NCBI GenBank assembly: GCA_049600855.1 | Contig: JBMYQA010000139.1 | Location: forward strand, 1 to 14,663 | Direction of reading: 5' to 3' | Origin: JBMYQA01 sp049600855 | Lineage (GTDB): Bacteria; Bacteroidota; Bacteroidia; Cytophagales; Flammeovirgaceae | Length of the DNA: 14,663 nucleotides | Shown: in pieces, positions 7,807 through 14,663 of the stretch | Layout of the letters: every line of letters starts with the position of its first letter | Numbering within the stretch: the stretch's first letter is position 1 | The notes under the pieces: model-generated | What the model was told of the DNA's origin: nothing | Seen by the model: the letters and a program-made list of their open reading frames with translations, nothing else | Database searches by the model: none | Made by a program: the position numbers and the translations under genes

Positions 7807-8745
7807 CTATTTGCAATGCTTTTTGATGAGCTCAACAGGATCATCAATATCATATAGTTCTTTCCATTCGGCTCGGTACTGATATCCGTGGGCTATAGCT
7901 AATTTCCAATACTTACAAGCATTTTCCTGATCCTTTATGGCAAAGTAGCAATTGGCGATGTTATTGTAAGCATAAGAATGGGCTATTGAATTATTTTGAG
8001 GTGTTGCATCACCCTCTTTTTCCAGAGATCGTTTTAAATCAAAAATTGCAGCTTTATACTGTTTTAGATAATACTTACAAAGTCCTCGGTTGTTAAAAGC
8101 TATTTTGTTAGCAGGATCAAGTTCAATAGCAGTATTAAGATCTTCAAGTGCACTCTGATAATCTCTTTGGTCAATTTTTAATACTCCTCTGCTTACATAA
8201 GCATTAACATGTTTGGGGTATGCATTAATGGCCTTTGAATACTGAGTGAGGGCTAAATCTATTTTTCCGATGTCGCCATAGAGTTTGCCAAGGTTATAAT
8301 GTGTATTAGATGAATTAGGGTTATAATCTAAGGCTTTTAAATAATGTTGTTCTGCTAGTTTATAATTACCTAAGTTTTTGTATGCAACGCCCAAACCCAT
8401 CCATGCGAGGTAGTTTGTTACATCTTTTTCAATCGCTTTAGTATAACTAGGTATCGCTGCTTGATAATTATCTAGGTCAATTTGGATAACTCCTTTAAGA
8501 CTGTAATATTTGGAAGGAGCAGGATTTAAGGCAATAGCTTTATTGATAAACTCTAATGCGAGGTGATTTTGCCGATTGGTACGTTCATTGTCTGGAATTG
8601 ATGTAATCTCGTCTGCTTTATTATAATAAACTTCCGCATCTCGCTTATTCATTTCTTGTTGTTTATTACTCACACAGCCACTAAAACATAAAACTATTAC
8701 CAGTAGCAGTAGCTTGAAAGATAGTTTGTGCATTGATATATACAT
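7807..8745 (-). CDS. TPR-repeat lipoprotein
   Basis: 312 residues from the ATG at 8745; the ATG at 8733 (MHKLSFKLLLL) would serve equally well, and the upstream TTG at 8787 falls in a probable promoter box. The signal peptide ends in LCFSGC with the lipidated Cys at 24, followed by VSNKQQ without an acidic export tag, so a periplasm-facing anchor is likely. About six tetratricopeptide repeats fill the rest. Recognisable repeat cores are YYSLKGVIQIDLDNYQAAI, AWMGLGVAYKNLGNYKLAE, HYNLGKLYGDIGKIDLAL, AYVSRGVLKIDQRDYQSAL, AFNNRGLCKYYLKQYKAAI and AYNNIANCYFAIKDQENAC. TPR arrays are protein-protein interaction scaffolds; the partner cannot be inferred. It stands alone between a convergent permease gene and a divergent protease gene. 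Confidence 0.88.
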   Translation of the reverse strand: MYISMHKLSFKLLLLVIVLCFSGCVSNKQQEMNKRDAEVYYNKADEITSIPDNERTNRQNHLALEFINKAIALNPAPSKYYSLKGVIQIDLDNYQAAIPSYTKAIEKDVTNYLAWMGLGVAYKNLGNYKLAEQHYLKALDYNPNSSNTHYNLGKLYGDIGKIDLALTQYSKAINAYPKHVNAYVSRGVLKIDQRDYQSALEDLNTAIELDPANKIAFNNRGLCKYYLKQYKAAIFDLKRSLEKEGDATPQNNSIAHSYAYNNIANCYFAIKDQENACKYWKLAIAHGYQYRAEWKELYDIDDPVELIKKHCK

Positions 8746-8784
8746 GGTGTAACGGTTTATGATTGAAGTAATTTGTTTATCGAT

Positions 8785-8792
8785 CAAAGCTA
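8785..8792 (-). promoter_or_regulatory. Candidate -7 box (TAGCTTTG) for the TPR lipoprotein gene
   Basis: The minus strand reads TAGCTTTG, a perfect TAnnTTTG match, placed so that transcription would begin near 8778, about 33 nt before the ATG at 8745. No clear TTTG -33 element is seen. The box overlaps the upstream TTG, arguing against that codon as the start. Confidence 0.45.
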
Positions 8793-8957
8793 ATATAAAA
8801 ACTAGTTTTTCTTTAATATTTTATATTGATGTACTTGAGTGAATGATGGATATATTACTACATGAAGGTCAAAAAATAACGGTTTTTGCGAAGCCTTTTG
8901 TAATTTGCGGAGTCTTGTAAATGGTTTCTCTTAGAGTTTTAAGCGCGTATTTGAATC

Positions 8958-10187
8958 ATGGAAGCATATTTATTACACCTCATTGTTGGTATTATTACCG
9001 CAGAGTTTTTGTTGGAACGGACATTGAGCATATTAAATGCGAAACACCGTAATCCAAATTTACCCCAATCACTGCAAGGAATCTATGATCAAGAAAAATA
9101 CGCAAAATCCCAACAATACTCGGCAGATCGAGAACGGGTAGGGTGGATATCAGCGGTATTTAGCTTTATTGTAACTGTTTCGTTTTTGGTGCTAGGTGGA
9201 TTTGGATGGGTCGATTCCTTAGTCGCGGAATATACACAGCATCCCATTTGGTCAGCCTTATTGTTTTTTGGTGTGTTAGGATTAGGTTCATCCATCATTG
9301 GCTTACCCTTTAGCATTTACAATACCTTTGTGATTGAAGAACGTTATGGCTTTAATAAAACAACTGTAAAGACCTTTATTGGCGACATCATTAAAGGCAT
9401 GGTGATTAGCATGCTCATTGGAGGCGTATTATTGGGGATTTTTATTTGGTTCCACAATAATTTTGACTTGTGGTGGGTGTATGCTTGGGCAATATTTTTA
9501 GGATTTACCCTATTCATTACCATGTTCTATACCAGTGTGTTGGTACCCATTTTCAATAAATTGACACCATTGGAAGATGGCGAACTGAAATCTGCTATTT
9601 TAGCGTATGCTCAAGAAGTTGATTTCCCACTAAAGAACATCATGGTCATTGATGGTTCCAAGCGAAGTACCAAGGGCAATGCCTATTTCAGTGGTTTAGG
9701 TTCTTCGAAAAATATCGTGTTGTACGATACCCTCATTGAGAAACATTCCATTGATGAATTGGTGGCGGTATTGGCGCATGAAGTGGGGCATTACAAGAAA
9801 AAGCACGTATTACAAGGCTTTGTTATTGGAGCCATTCAAATGTTTGTCATGTTATTTATTATGCAGTGGATAGTAGATAACCCCGCGCTTTCCATTGCCT
9901 TAGGAGGAAGTACAGAGAAATTACATTTAGGATTAATTGCTTTTACCATTTTATATAGCCCGATTTCTACCCTCACGGGTTTGTTCATGAATGTATTTTC
10001 GCGGAAAAATGAGTACGAAGCAGATGCTTATGCGGCAAAAACTTATGAAGCTAAACCTTTAATGGATGCGTTAAAAAAGCTATCTGTGGATAGCCTTTCG
10101 AATTTAACGCCACATCCAGCTTATGTTTTTTTCCATTATTCTCATCCAACCCTTTTACAACGTATGGCTGCTTTAGGGGAAGATTAA
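8958..10187 (+). CDS. M48-family membrane zinc metalloprotease, Ste24/CAAX-protease-1 type
   Basis: 409 residues from the ATG at 8958, the usual length for bacterial Ste24-type proteins. The zinc-binding motif HEVGH is at 274-278 (LAHEVGHYKKKH). The third ligand is Glu354 in NEYEADAYA, and a conserved SHP triplet sits near residue 395. Multiple hydrophobic helices occur before (1-20, 63-85, 97-122, 145-165, 172-198) and after (285-305, 325-348) the catalytic part. The N-terminal DUF-like region with the conserved FVIEERYGFNKTT (124-136) matches Ste24 rather than HtpX. Yeast and human relatives cleave CAAX-prenylated proteins. Bacteria lack such substrates, so a role in inner-membrane protein quality control is more likely, by inference. 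The stop codon overlaps by two bases that of the epimerase relic on the other strand. Confidence 0.93.
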   Translation: MEAYLLHLIVGIITAEFLLERTLSILNAKHRNPNLPQSLQGIYDQEKYAKSQQYSADRERVGWISAVFSFIVTVSFLVLGGFGWVDSLVAEYTQHPIWSALLFFGVLGLGSSIIGLPFSIYNTFVIEERYGFNKTTVKTFIGDIIKGMVISMLIGGVLLGIFIWFHNNFDLWWVYAWAIFLGFTLFITMFYTSVLVPIFNKLTPLEDGELKSAILAYAQEVDFPLKNIMVIDGSKRSTKGNAYFSGLGSSKNIVLYDTLIEKHSIDELVAVLAHEVGHYKKKHVLQGFVIGAIQMFVMLFIMQWIVDNPALSIALGGSTEKLHLGLIAFTILYSPISTLTGLFMNVFSRKNEYEADAYAAKTYEAKPLMDALKKLSVDSLSNLTPHPAYVFFHYSHPTLLQRMAALGED

Positions 10188-10330
10188 GCTCCAAGTTGAT
10201 GTTGCAAAACAGCTAAGCCTGCTTCAAATGAGTGTGGTTCATATCCAAGTATTGTCAGCTTTGCTAATGTCAAAGCCTGTTTTCAGTGGTCTTTTATCGC
10301 GTTCGCTCCTGTAATGAATATTTTGGGCAT
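10184..10330 (-). pseudogene. Remnant of an NAD-dependent epimerase (extended SDR) gene with its middle deleted
   Basis: An ATG 2 nt after the fmt stop begins MPKIFITGAN, the characteristic first strand and start of the GxxGxxG nucleotide-binding loop of extended SDRs. The frame hits TGA at codon 16. The segment just before and after this stop is family-like only at the other end of the protein. In one frame it reads ERDKRPLKTGFDISKADNT, in the next LGYEPHSFEAGLAVLQHQLG plus a stop. Together these resemble the conserved C-terminal SKA-x3-LGYxP-x2-FExGL region. So roughly 10 N-terminal and 40 C-terminal codons survive of a gene normally around 300 codons, with at least one frameshift. The 2-nt spacing suggests that the intact gene was in an operon with fmt. 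A 15-residue peptide is all that could be made. An assembly error is the main alternative. Confidence 0.75.
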
Positions 10331-10332
10331 GT

Positions 10333-11253
10333 CTATTCGAATTTATTTCCCCTTAAATAATCAGCGATTGCCATTCGTTTTTTACCTTCTGCTTGAAGTT
10401 CTAAAATACTGATGTACCCATCGGCTGTTTTTAGGTGTAAATAGGTTTTATTATCGGAAGCAATCTCCGCATTTTGGTGATCAGCACTTACTTTCTCTGC
10501 TTTAAAAAACTTGAATTTTTTGTTTTGCAACGTGGCCCAAGCTGTAGGGTAGGGGGAAAGCCCTCTAATAAAGTCATAGACTTCTTTGGTGGTTTTTCCA
10601 AAATCTACTTCACAATCTTCTTTATGAATTTTAGGTGCTTTTTTTGTGGGAATGGTGAGGTCTTGTTGCACTAATTCATACTCATTATTTTCAATCGCTT
10701 GAACGGTTTTTAGCACTAATTGAGCGCCTTTGTGCATCAGTCTTCCATAAACATCACCCACCGTATCTGCTTCGTGAATGGGTTCCGTATCACGCATGAT
10801 GATATCTCCCGTATCAATTTTGTGTTTGAGAAAAAAGGTAGTTACACCAGTCTCCGTTTCCCCATTCATCACTGCCCAGTTGATAGGGGCAGCACCGCGA
10901 TAATTGGGTAATAATGAGCCATGTAAATTAAAGGTGCCAATTTCAGGCATATCCCATACAACGACTGGAAGCATCCGAAAAGCAACTACAATTTGAAGGT
11001 TTGCTTGATACGAACGCAGCTCTTCGAGAAAGGCTTCATTTTTAAGGTTTTTGGGTTGTAATACTGGAATGTTGTGTTTTAAGGCTGCCTTTTTTACTGC
11101 TGACTGTTGGAGTTTCATGCCTCTTCCAGCAGGTTTATCAGGAGCTGTAATGACGGCAACTACTTGATAGTGGTTTTCTACTAAAATTTCGAGGCTAGGC
11201 ACGGCAAAATCGGGCGTGCCCATAAATACAATTCGAAGGTCTTGTTTTGTCAT
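10333..11253 (-). CDS. fmt: Methionyl-tRNA formyltransferase
   Basis: 306 residues from the ATG at 11253 (MTKQDLRIVFMGTPDFAVPS); a TTG at 11292 would add a meaningless extension and lies in the promoter region. The enzyme transfers a formyl group from 10-formyl-tetrahydrofolate to methionyl-initiator-tRNA in the cytoplasm. The formyltransferase domain covers about 1-200. Catalytic residues are in place: Asn109 and His111 in FNLHGSLLPNYRGAAPINW and Asp147 in IDTGD, equivalent to the Asn-His-Asp triad of the E. coli enzyme. The loop AGRGMKLQQSAVK at 42-54 matches the tRNA-contacting loop. The C-terminal OB-like domain runs from about 205 to the end. Length is close to the 315 residues of E. coli Fmt. 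No def gene is adjacent; an epimerase relic follows directly. Confidence 0.97.
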   Translation of the reverse strand: MTKQDLRIVFMGTPDFAVPSLEILVENHYQVVAVITAPDKPAGRGMKLQQSAVKKAALKHNIPVLQPKNLKNEAFLEELRSYQANLQIVVAFRMLPVVVWDMPEIGTFNLHGSLLPNYRGAAPINWAVMNGETETGVTTFFLKHKIDTGDIIMRDTEPIHEADTVGDVYGRLMHKGAQLVLKTVQAIENNEYELVQQDLTIPTKKAPKIHKEDCEVDFGKTTKEVYDFIRGLSPYPTAWATLQNKKFKFFKAEKVSADHQNAEIASDNKTYLHLKTADGYISILELQAEGKKRMAIADYLRGNKFE

Positions 11254-11289
11254 ATAAGGGAATGAAATTGGATCAAACAAATTTTGATT

Positions 11290-11297
11290 CAAATATA
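11290..11297 (-). promoter_or_regulatory. Candidate -7 box (TATATTTG) for fmt
   Basis: The minus strand reads TATATTTG, a perfect TAnnTTTG element. Predicted transcription start is near 11284, giving a leader of about 31 nt to the ATG at 11253. A matching -33 TTTG is not evident at the usual distance. Confidence 0.45.
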
Positions 11298-11461
11298 GGG
11301 AAAGTGATGGTTTAAACTTTTGCTTTAATGCGTGAAATTAAATAAACTGCTAACACTTTCAATCATGATGTTGAACTGCTATAAGTAAAAGATTCGAAAT
11401 AACTACGTCTTCATGGGGCCATTTATTTTGGGTCTTTTACTAACTAAACTAATAGAATGCT

Positions 11462-12733
11462 ATGAAAAGACTTTTAGCTTTATGCTGTTTGTATTTTGGA
11501 CTAACTTCTCTCACACACGCTCAAGATAAAAAAGATACAAATGACGAACATTTGGTACCTCATGCAGACGATTCCTACAAACCATTAAAGATTAAGTTGA
11601 GTGAAGATGGTTGGCAATATTTACGCTTTCTCACTTGGCATCAGATGTGGGTTACCGCAGCAGATGTAGATGGTAATTTACACTTTACGCCCCAACTCAG
11701 AAGGTCTAGGGTGCTCATGACCATGCAAATGTCTCCACGATTTTTAACAGTAACCCACTGGGGATTAAATAACCTTTCTGCAAGTACGATGGATGGGTTA
11801 GGGCGCGGACGAGGAGCTCAAATTTTTATGCATGATGCTTGGGTAGAGTATACGGCAATTTATAAAAAATTATACATTGGTGCTGGATTGCATTATTGGA
11901 ATGGCATCTCCCGGCTAACCAGTAGTACAACCTTAACCACAGTTACATTAGATGGGCCCTTGTTTAATTGGCCGAATGTAAACCGAACAGATCAATTTGC
12001 GCGGCACATCGGCATGTATGCGAAAGGTTCGCTCGGAAAACTGAGGTATCGTGTGGCTGTAAATGAACCGATCAAGAAAAATGAAGCTTTTAATGATGAA
12101 ACAGGAGTTGATTTACCGCTTATTGAAGGGCAAGCAATTTATAAATCCCACCAAATATTTGGAGATTCGAAAGCAGGCGTGGTCTACCAAGGATATTTTG
12201 ATTTTAATTTTTTAGATCAAGAATCGGATAAATATCCTTATGCGGTGGGGACGTATTTGGGAAAGAAGAAAGTATTTAATATTGGAGCTGGCTTTTTTTT
12301 GCATCCTGATGGCACAGCCAGTTTAACTAGCGAAGGCGATACAATTACACACCATGTTTCCTTATTTGCTGTGGATGCATATTACGATGCCCCCTTGGGC
12401 AAAGGCGCATTATCGAGTTATTTGGTGTATTATAATTATGATTTTGGCCCTAATTATGGAAGTACCGTTACTGCTACAGGTGATATCATTTATGGCCATG
12501 TAGGATACCTCCTTCCAGCATTTTCGAAAAAACTGCGATTGATGCCCTATGTATCGTACGCGAATAAGAATTTTGAAAAGTATACCGAAACAGGAACAGA
12601 CTTAGGTTTGGGCATGAACGTGCTATTAGAAGGGCATCATGCCAAAATTACGCTGGAATACCTCAGTAGAAAATCTCCTGCGACCGGTATTACCACGGGG
12701 CAGCTTCGTGTACAGGGAATGGTTTTCTTATAG
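11462..12733 (+). CDS. Outer-membrane porin, OprO/OprP-like Bacteroidota family
   Basis: 423 residues from the ATG at 11462. The signal peptide is MKRLLALCCLYFGLTSLTHAQ with likely cleavage after THAQ or THA. The mature protein shows alternating hydrophobic and polar residues throughout, typical of a beta-barrel, and few Cys. Recognisable family segments are YLRFLTWHQMWV (about 53-64), QLRRSRVLM, FLTVTHWGLNN, HDAWVEYTAIYKKLYIGAGL, LHYWNGISRL, FNWPNVNRTDQFARHIG, and a C-terminal HHAKITLEYLSRKSP strand. I recognise these from Bacteroidota proteins annotated as porin or phosphate-selective-porin-like. Such proteins form diffusion channels; the solute cannot be read from sequence. It appears monocistronic, with no terminator directly behind it; the next strong one is 205 bp downstream. 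Confidence 0.78.
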   Translation: MKRLLALCCLYFGLTSLTHAQDKKDTNDEHLVPHADDSYKPLKIKLSEDGWQYLRFLTWHQMWVTAADVDGNLHFTPQLRRSRVLMTMQMSPRFLTVTHWGLNNLSASTMDGLGRGRGAQIFMHDAWVEYTAIYKKLYIGAGLHYWNGISRLTSSTTLTTVTLDGPLFNWPNVNRTDQFARHIGMYAKGSLGKLRYRVAVNEPIKKNEAFNDETGVDLPLIEGQAIYKSHQIFGDSKAGVVYQGYFDFNFLDQESDKYPYAVGTYLGKKKVFNIGAGFFLHPDGTASLTSEGDTITHHVSLFAVDAYYDAPLGKGALSSYLVYYNYDFGPNYGSTVTATGDIIYGHVGYLLPAFSKKLRLMPYVSYANKNFEKYTETGTDLGLGMNVLLEGHHAKITLEYLSRKSPATGITTGQLRVQGMVFL

Positions 12734-12937
12734 AAGTTGTCTAGTATTAATAGTTTTATGCGAAAAAGATGAAAAGGACGCTCAATCAAAGCCTTTTTTC
12801 GCAGAACTAGCAGCGTTAATTCAAGAAAAAATAATGTAGCGTGAGTGTTCTTTTCACTTTTGTAGCTAAAAGAAGTTCATGTTAGACAACTTCATAAGAA
12901 AAATAGATGGAATCATTACATCTAACGAACTAATTGT

Positions 12938-12970
12938 ATGGGAGGGAATTTGTGTTTTCCCTCCCATTTC
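12938..12970 (+). terminator. Strong Rho-independent terminator
   Basis: Perfect 11-bp arms ATGGGAGGGAA (12938-12948) and TTCCCTCCCAT (12957-12967), with an 8-nt loop, are followed by TTCTTTATATT. It lies 205 bp past the porin stop, so it ends either a long porin 3' region or a separate short transcript. Confidence 0.87.
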
Positions 12971-13015
12971 TTTATATTGATAATAATTTGGAAAGCATTC
13001 CACAATATATAAATG

Positions 13016-13031
13016 TATAGTTTTAACTATA
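13016..13031. repeat. Operator-like dyad upstream of the small TPR gene
   Basis: TATAGTT (13016-13022) and AACTATA (13025-13031) form a 7-bp dyad with a 2-nt centre. It lies just after the weak TATAAATG box, where a repressor could sit. The AT-rich context makes chance occurrence plausible. Confidence 0.3.
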
Positions 13032-13069
13032 AAGATATCAGGTGATTAGTATTATGTTCCATTTTTAGG

Positions 13070-13693
13070 TTGACTCATTTGGCAACAGAAATCAACAATA
13101 GTGCGATTATTTCTTCAGGGCAGGAATTGATCAGTAAAGGCAAATTTGACGAAGCCGTTGAAAAGCTTCAAGAGATTGATATTTCCACAGCAAATCACTA
13201 CTATTTTCTCTTATTAGGCAAAGCATATCATGCTAAAGGAGAATTGGAGCGAGCGGTAAGCATTCTTGAACAAGGAGTTGGGCAACATACTTCCATATCA
13301 GAACTGGTGCAACGGAGAAATGAGTACCAATCGCACGTCAATAAAGTAGAAAAGGCAATAGAATTAATTACCAATGGGCAGCATACCACGCCAGAAATCA
13401 ACTTTGCCAAGTCAAATACGGGACAACTCATTGAAAACAACTGTTTTGAAACAGCATTAAAGCAGCTCAGTGATTTAGCTCGGGCGCGAAAAGCAAAGAC
13501 CACAAACATTTTGTGGATTGGCAATTACCTGAAAGACCTCTACTTTCACCCCAACGCAGAGCACCTCAAAGGTGAATTTGATGACTTACTATTTGAAGAG
13601 ATGCTCTTTTATTACCTCAAAGCCTGCAAACTTTTTGAGCCGGAATATAAAGTCATTCAGGCAGCCAAAAAAGCATTAAAAGAAAATTCTTGA
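13070..13693 (+). CDS. Small TPR-like protein of unknown function, TTG start or 5' frameshift
   Basis: 207 residues if started at the TTG at 13070. There is no in-frame ATG before residue 182, and an in-frame TGA lies at 13043-13045. An ATG at 13054 is out of frame by one base and stops after four codons because of a T5 run (13062-13066). One T fewer would join it to this frame. Residues 12-75 hold two TPR-like helix pairs (SSGQELISKGKFDEAVEKLQ; LLLGKAYHAKGELERAVSIL). The remainder (76-207) is helical and charged, with no family that I recognise, and ends in AAKKALKENS. There is no signal peptide, so it is probably cytoplasmic. Codon use looks normal for the window and the frame is clearly coding. 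The function is unknown. Confidence 0.75.
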   Translation: MTHLATEINNSAIISSGQELISKGKFDEAVEKLQEIDISTANHYYFLLLGKAYHAKGELERAVSILEQGVGQHTSISELVQRRNEYQSHVNKVEKAIELITNGQHTTPEINFAKSNTGQLIENNCFETALKQLSDLARARKAKTTNILWIGNYLKDLYFHPNAEHLKGEFDDLLFEEMLFYYLKACKLFEPEYKVIQAAKKALKENS

Positions 13694-13765
13694 TAAACTC
13701 TGGATGTTTGATTAACATTAGCATATCGACTTGTTTCAGTTGCATACAACAGAAAGCTATTTGTT

Positions 13766-14566
13766 ATGAGAAAATCTATTTTAATTACAGGAAGTACGGA
13801 TGGTATTGGAAAACTAGCAGCCATTAAACTGGCTAAAGACGGACATGAACTATACCTTCATGGACGAAATTCGGATAAACTCTCTACTGTAATTTCAGAG
13901 GTCAAAGAAATATCAGGAAATGCGCATATAAAAGGCTTTATTGCAGACTTTACAGATTTTGAAGCTGTAACACAACTTGCCCAAACACTAAAAACTGAAT
14001 TACCAAAAATTGATGTACTCATTAATAATGCTGGCGTATTTAATATGGCCATGATTGAAACTAAAGCAGGTTTAGACATTAGTTTTGTGGTAAATTATTT
14101 CGCTCCTTATTTATTAACCAATCAACTGATTCCACTATTGAAAAAAGGGAGCAGTCCTCGTATTATCAATGTAAGCTCTGCAGCACAACTTCCAGTGGTT
14201 CATGAGGTTTTAATGGGAAAAGAAAAGCGTGAGTCAAAGGAAGCCTATGCGCAGAGTAAATTGGCATTAACGATGTGGAGTTTTTTCCTAGCCGAAAAAC
14301 ATTCAGATCTGACGGTAATTGCCGTAAACCCCGGTTCACTCTTAGACACAAAAATGGTACAAGAAGCTTTTGGGCATCATTGGTCTCCTGCTGACAAAGG
14401 AGCAAGCATTCTATATGAATTAGCAATTGCTGAAGCTTATAAAGATGCTACAGGAACCTATTTTGATAATGATAAAGGCGCTTTTGGAGAGGCACATCCA
14501 GACGCTTATAATCAGGCAGAAATTGAGAAGCTTATTAAAGTGACGGATCATTTTTTCAATTCATGA
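13766..14566 (+). CDS. Classical short-chain dehydrogenase/reductase (SDR)
   Basis: 266 residues from the ATG at 13766, typical classical SDR length. The Rossmann cofactor motif TGSTDGIG is at 8-15, Arg34 in LHGRNSDKL suggests NADP(H) preference, and NNAG is at 87-90. The active-site set is complete: Asn110 (FVVNYF), Ser137/138 (NVSSAA), Tyr161 and Lys165 (YAQSK). A VNPGSLLDTKM segment follows, as in retinol-dehydrogenase-like members. The enzyme would oxidise or reduce an alcohol/carbonyl substrate in the cytoplasm; the substrate is not predictable. It lies 72 bp after the small TPR gene with no terminator between, so co-transcription is possible, and it nearly abuts a convergent gene at 14571. 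Confidence 0.93.
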   Translation: MRKSILITGSTDGIGKLAAIKLAKDGHELYLHGRNSDKLSTVISEVKEISGNAHIKGFIADFTDFEAVTQLAQTLKTELPKIDVLINNAGVFNMAMIETKAGLDISFVVNYFAPYLLTNQLIPLLKKGSSPRIINVSSAAQLPVVHEVLMGKEKRESKEAYAQSKLALTMWSFFLAEKHSDLTVIAVNPGSLLDTKMVQEAFGHHWSPADKGASILYELAIAEAYKDATGTYFDNDKGAFGEAHPDAYNQAEIEKLIKVTDHFFNS

Positions 14567-14570
14567 TTGG

Positions 14571-14663
14571 TTAGCTTTTTAACAAATTTATTTTTTGATA
14601 TAAATAGAGTTTCTCTCTACCCGATGGTTTTGCAAGGTTCTGATAATCAAATACATAAATTAT
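14571..14663 (-). CDS. C-terminal end of a convergent gene (runs off the right edge)
   Basis: On the minus strand the last 93 bases form an open frame of 30 codons ending in TAA at 14571-14573. It reads IIYVFDYQNLAKPSGREKL and then YLYQKINLLKS. The composition is protein-like and the stop lies only 4 bp past the SDR stop, a common convergent arrangement. I do not recognise the family. The opposite strand is full of stops here. A chance frame of this length is possible in AT-rich DNA. Confidence 0.45.
   Translation of the reverse strand: MIYVFDYQNLAKPSGREKLYLYQKINLLKS

Larger units (their letters stand above)
12734..13069. other. 336-bp gap: coding-like tail, small hairpins, strong terminator and upstream region of the next gene
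   Basis: The first 100 bp contain, in the +2 frame relative to the porin, an open tail reading LCEKDEKDAQSKPFFAELA and LIQEKIM before a TAG at 12837-12839. Its composition is protein-like but it has no start of its own. From 12872 small pairings appear: GAAGTT (12872-12877) with AACTTC (12888-12893), and GTTAGA (12881-12886) with TCTAAC (12921-12926). The first two are mutually entangled with the second pair. A very strong terminator follows at 12938-12967. Beyond it lies an AT-rich stretch with TTTG (12987-12990) 17 bp before TATAAATG (13008-13015), a weak promoter candidate for the gene at 13070. Confidence 0.45.

Noticed and set aside
12639..12839. A 66-codon frame overlapping the end of the porin gene
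   Set aside because: Its first half is the shifted frame of the porin. Only the tail past 12734 is intriguing and is reported as a finding, not as a gene.
13228..13524. A 98-codon minus-strand open frame inside the small TPR gene
   Set aside because: It is the antisense shadow of a coding frame, Cys- and Ser-rich with no recognisable motif.
1..14663. tRNA, rRNA, CRISPR array, insertion sequence or phage genes
   Set aside because: No cloverleaf-like segment, regularly spaced repeats, transposase or integrase motif was seen on either strand.

Overview
The window looks like a chromosomal segment of a moderately AT-rich member of the Bacteroidota. The evidence is a TonB-dependent receptor with an N-terminal carboxypeptidase-regulatory-like domain, lipoproteins with short Bacteroidota-type lipoboxes, an OprP-like porin of a kind common in that phylum, the almost complete absence of Shine-Dalgarno sequences, and three perfect TAnnTTTG promoter -7 boxes just upstream of genes. 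The genus cannot be decided from this sequence. No rRNA, tRNA, CRISPR array, insertion sequence, integrase or phage gene was seen, so this reads as ordinary chromosome with a few decayed or odd spots.

Layout. Positions 1-6081 are a minus-strand block. In transcription order it holds a surface-type lipoprotein with two Ig-like repeats and a parallel beta-helix (4225-6081), a 939-residue TonB-dependent receptor (1115-3934) and the 5' part of a DUF4139 protein (1-948). A hairpin terminator follows the lipoprotein gene and another follows the receptor gene. A 576-bp divergent region (6082-6657) separates this block from a plus-strand DppB/OppB-type ABC permease (6658-7722), which has no partner genes here. 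A bidirectional-looking terminator follows, then a minus-strand TPR lipoprotein (7807-8745) and a divergent Ste24/M48 membrane metalloprotease (8958-10187). The protease gene converges on fmt (10333-11253, minus). Squeezed between them is a 147-bp relic of an extended-SDR epimerase gene that starts 2 nt after the fmt stop codon. The right third is plus-strand: a porin (11462-12733), a structured 336-bp gap with a very strong terminator, a small TPR-like protein without an in-frame ATG (13070-13693) and a classical short-chain dehydrogenase (13766-14566). The last 93 bases hold a probable C-terminal end of a convergent gene.

How the genes work together. The receptor and the beta-helix lipoprotein most plausibly form an outer-membrane uptake or binding pair comparable in logic to SusC/SusD, but with a non-SusD partner; the ligand is unknown. 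Fmt formylates initiator tRNA and is housekeeping. The porin, the protease, the orphan permease and the SDR appear to be independent transcription units. The observations most worth a second look are the receptor/beta-helix pair, the epimerase relic behind fmt, the missing ATG of the small TPR gene and the structured gap after the porin.
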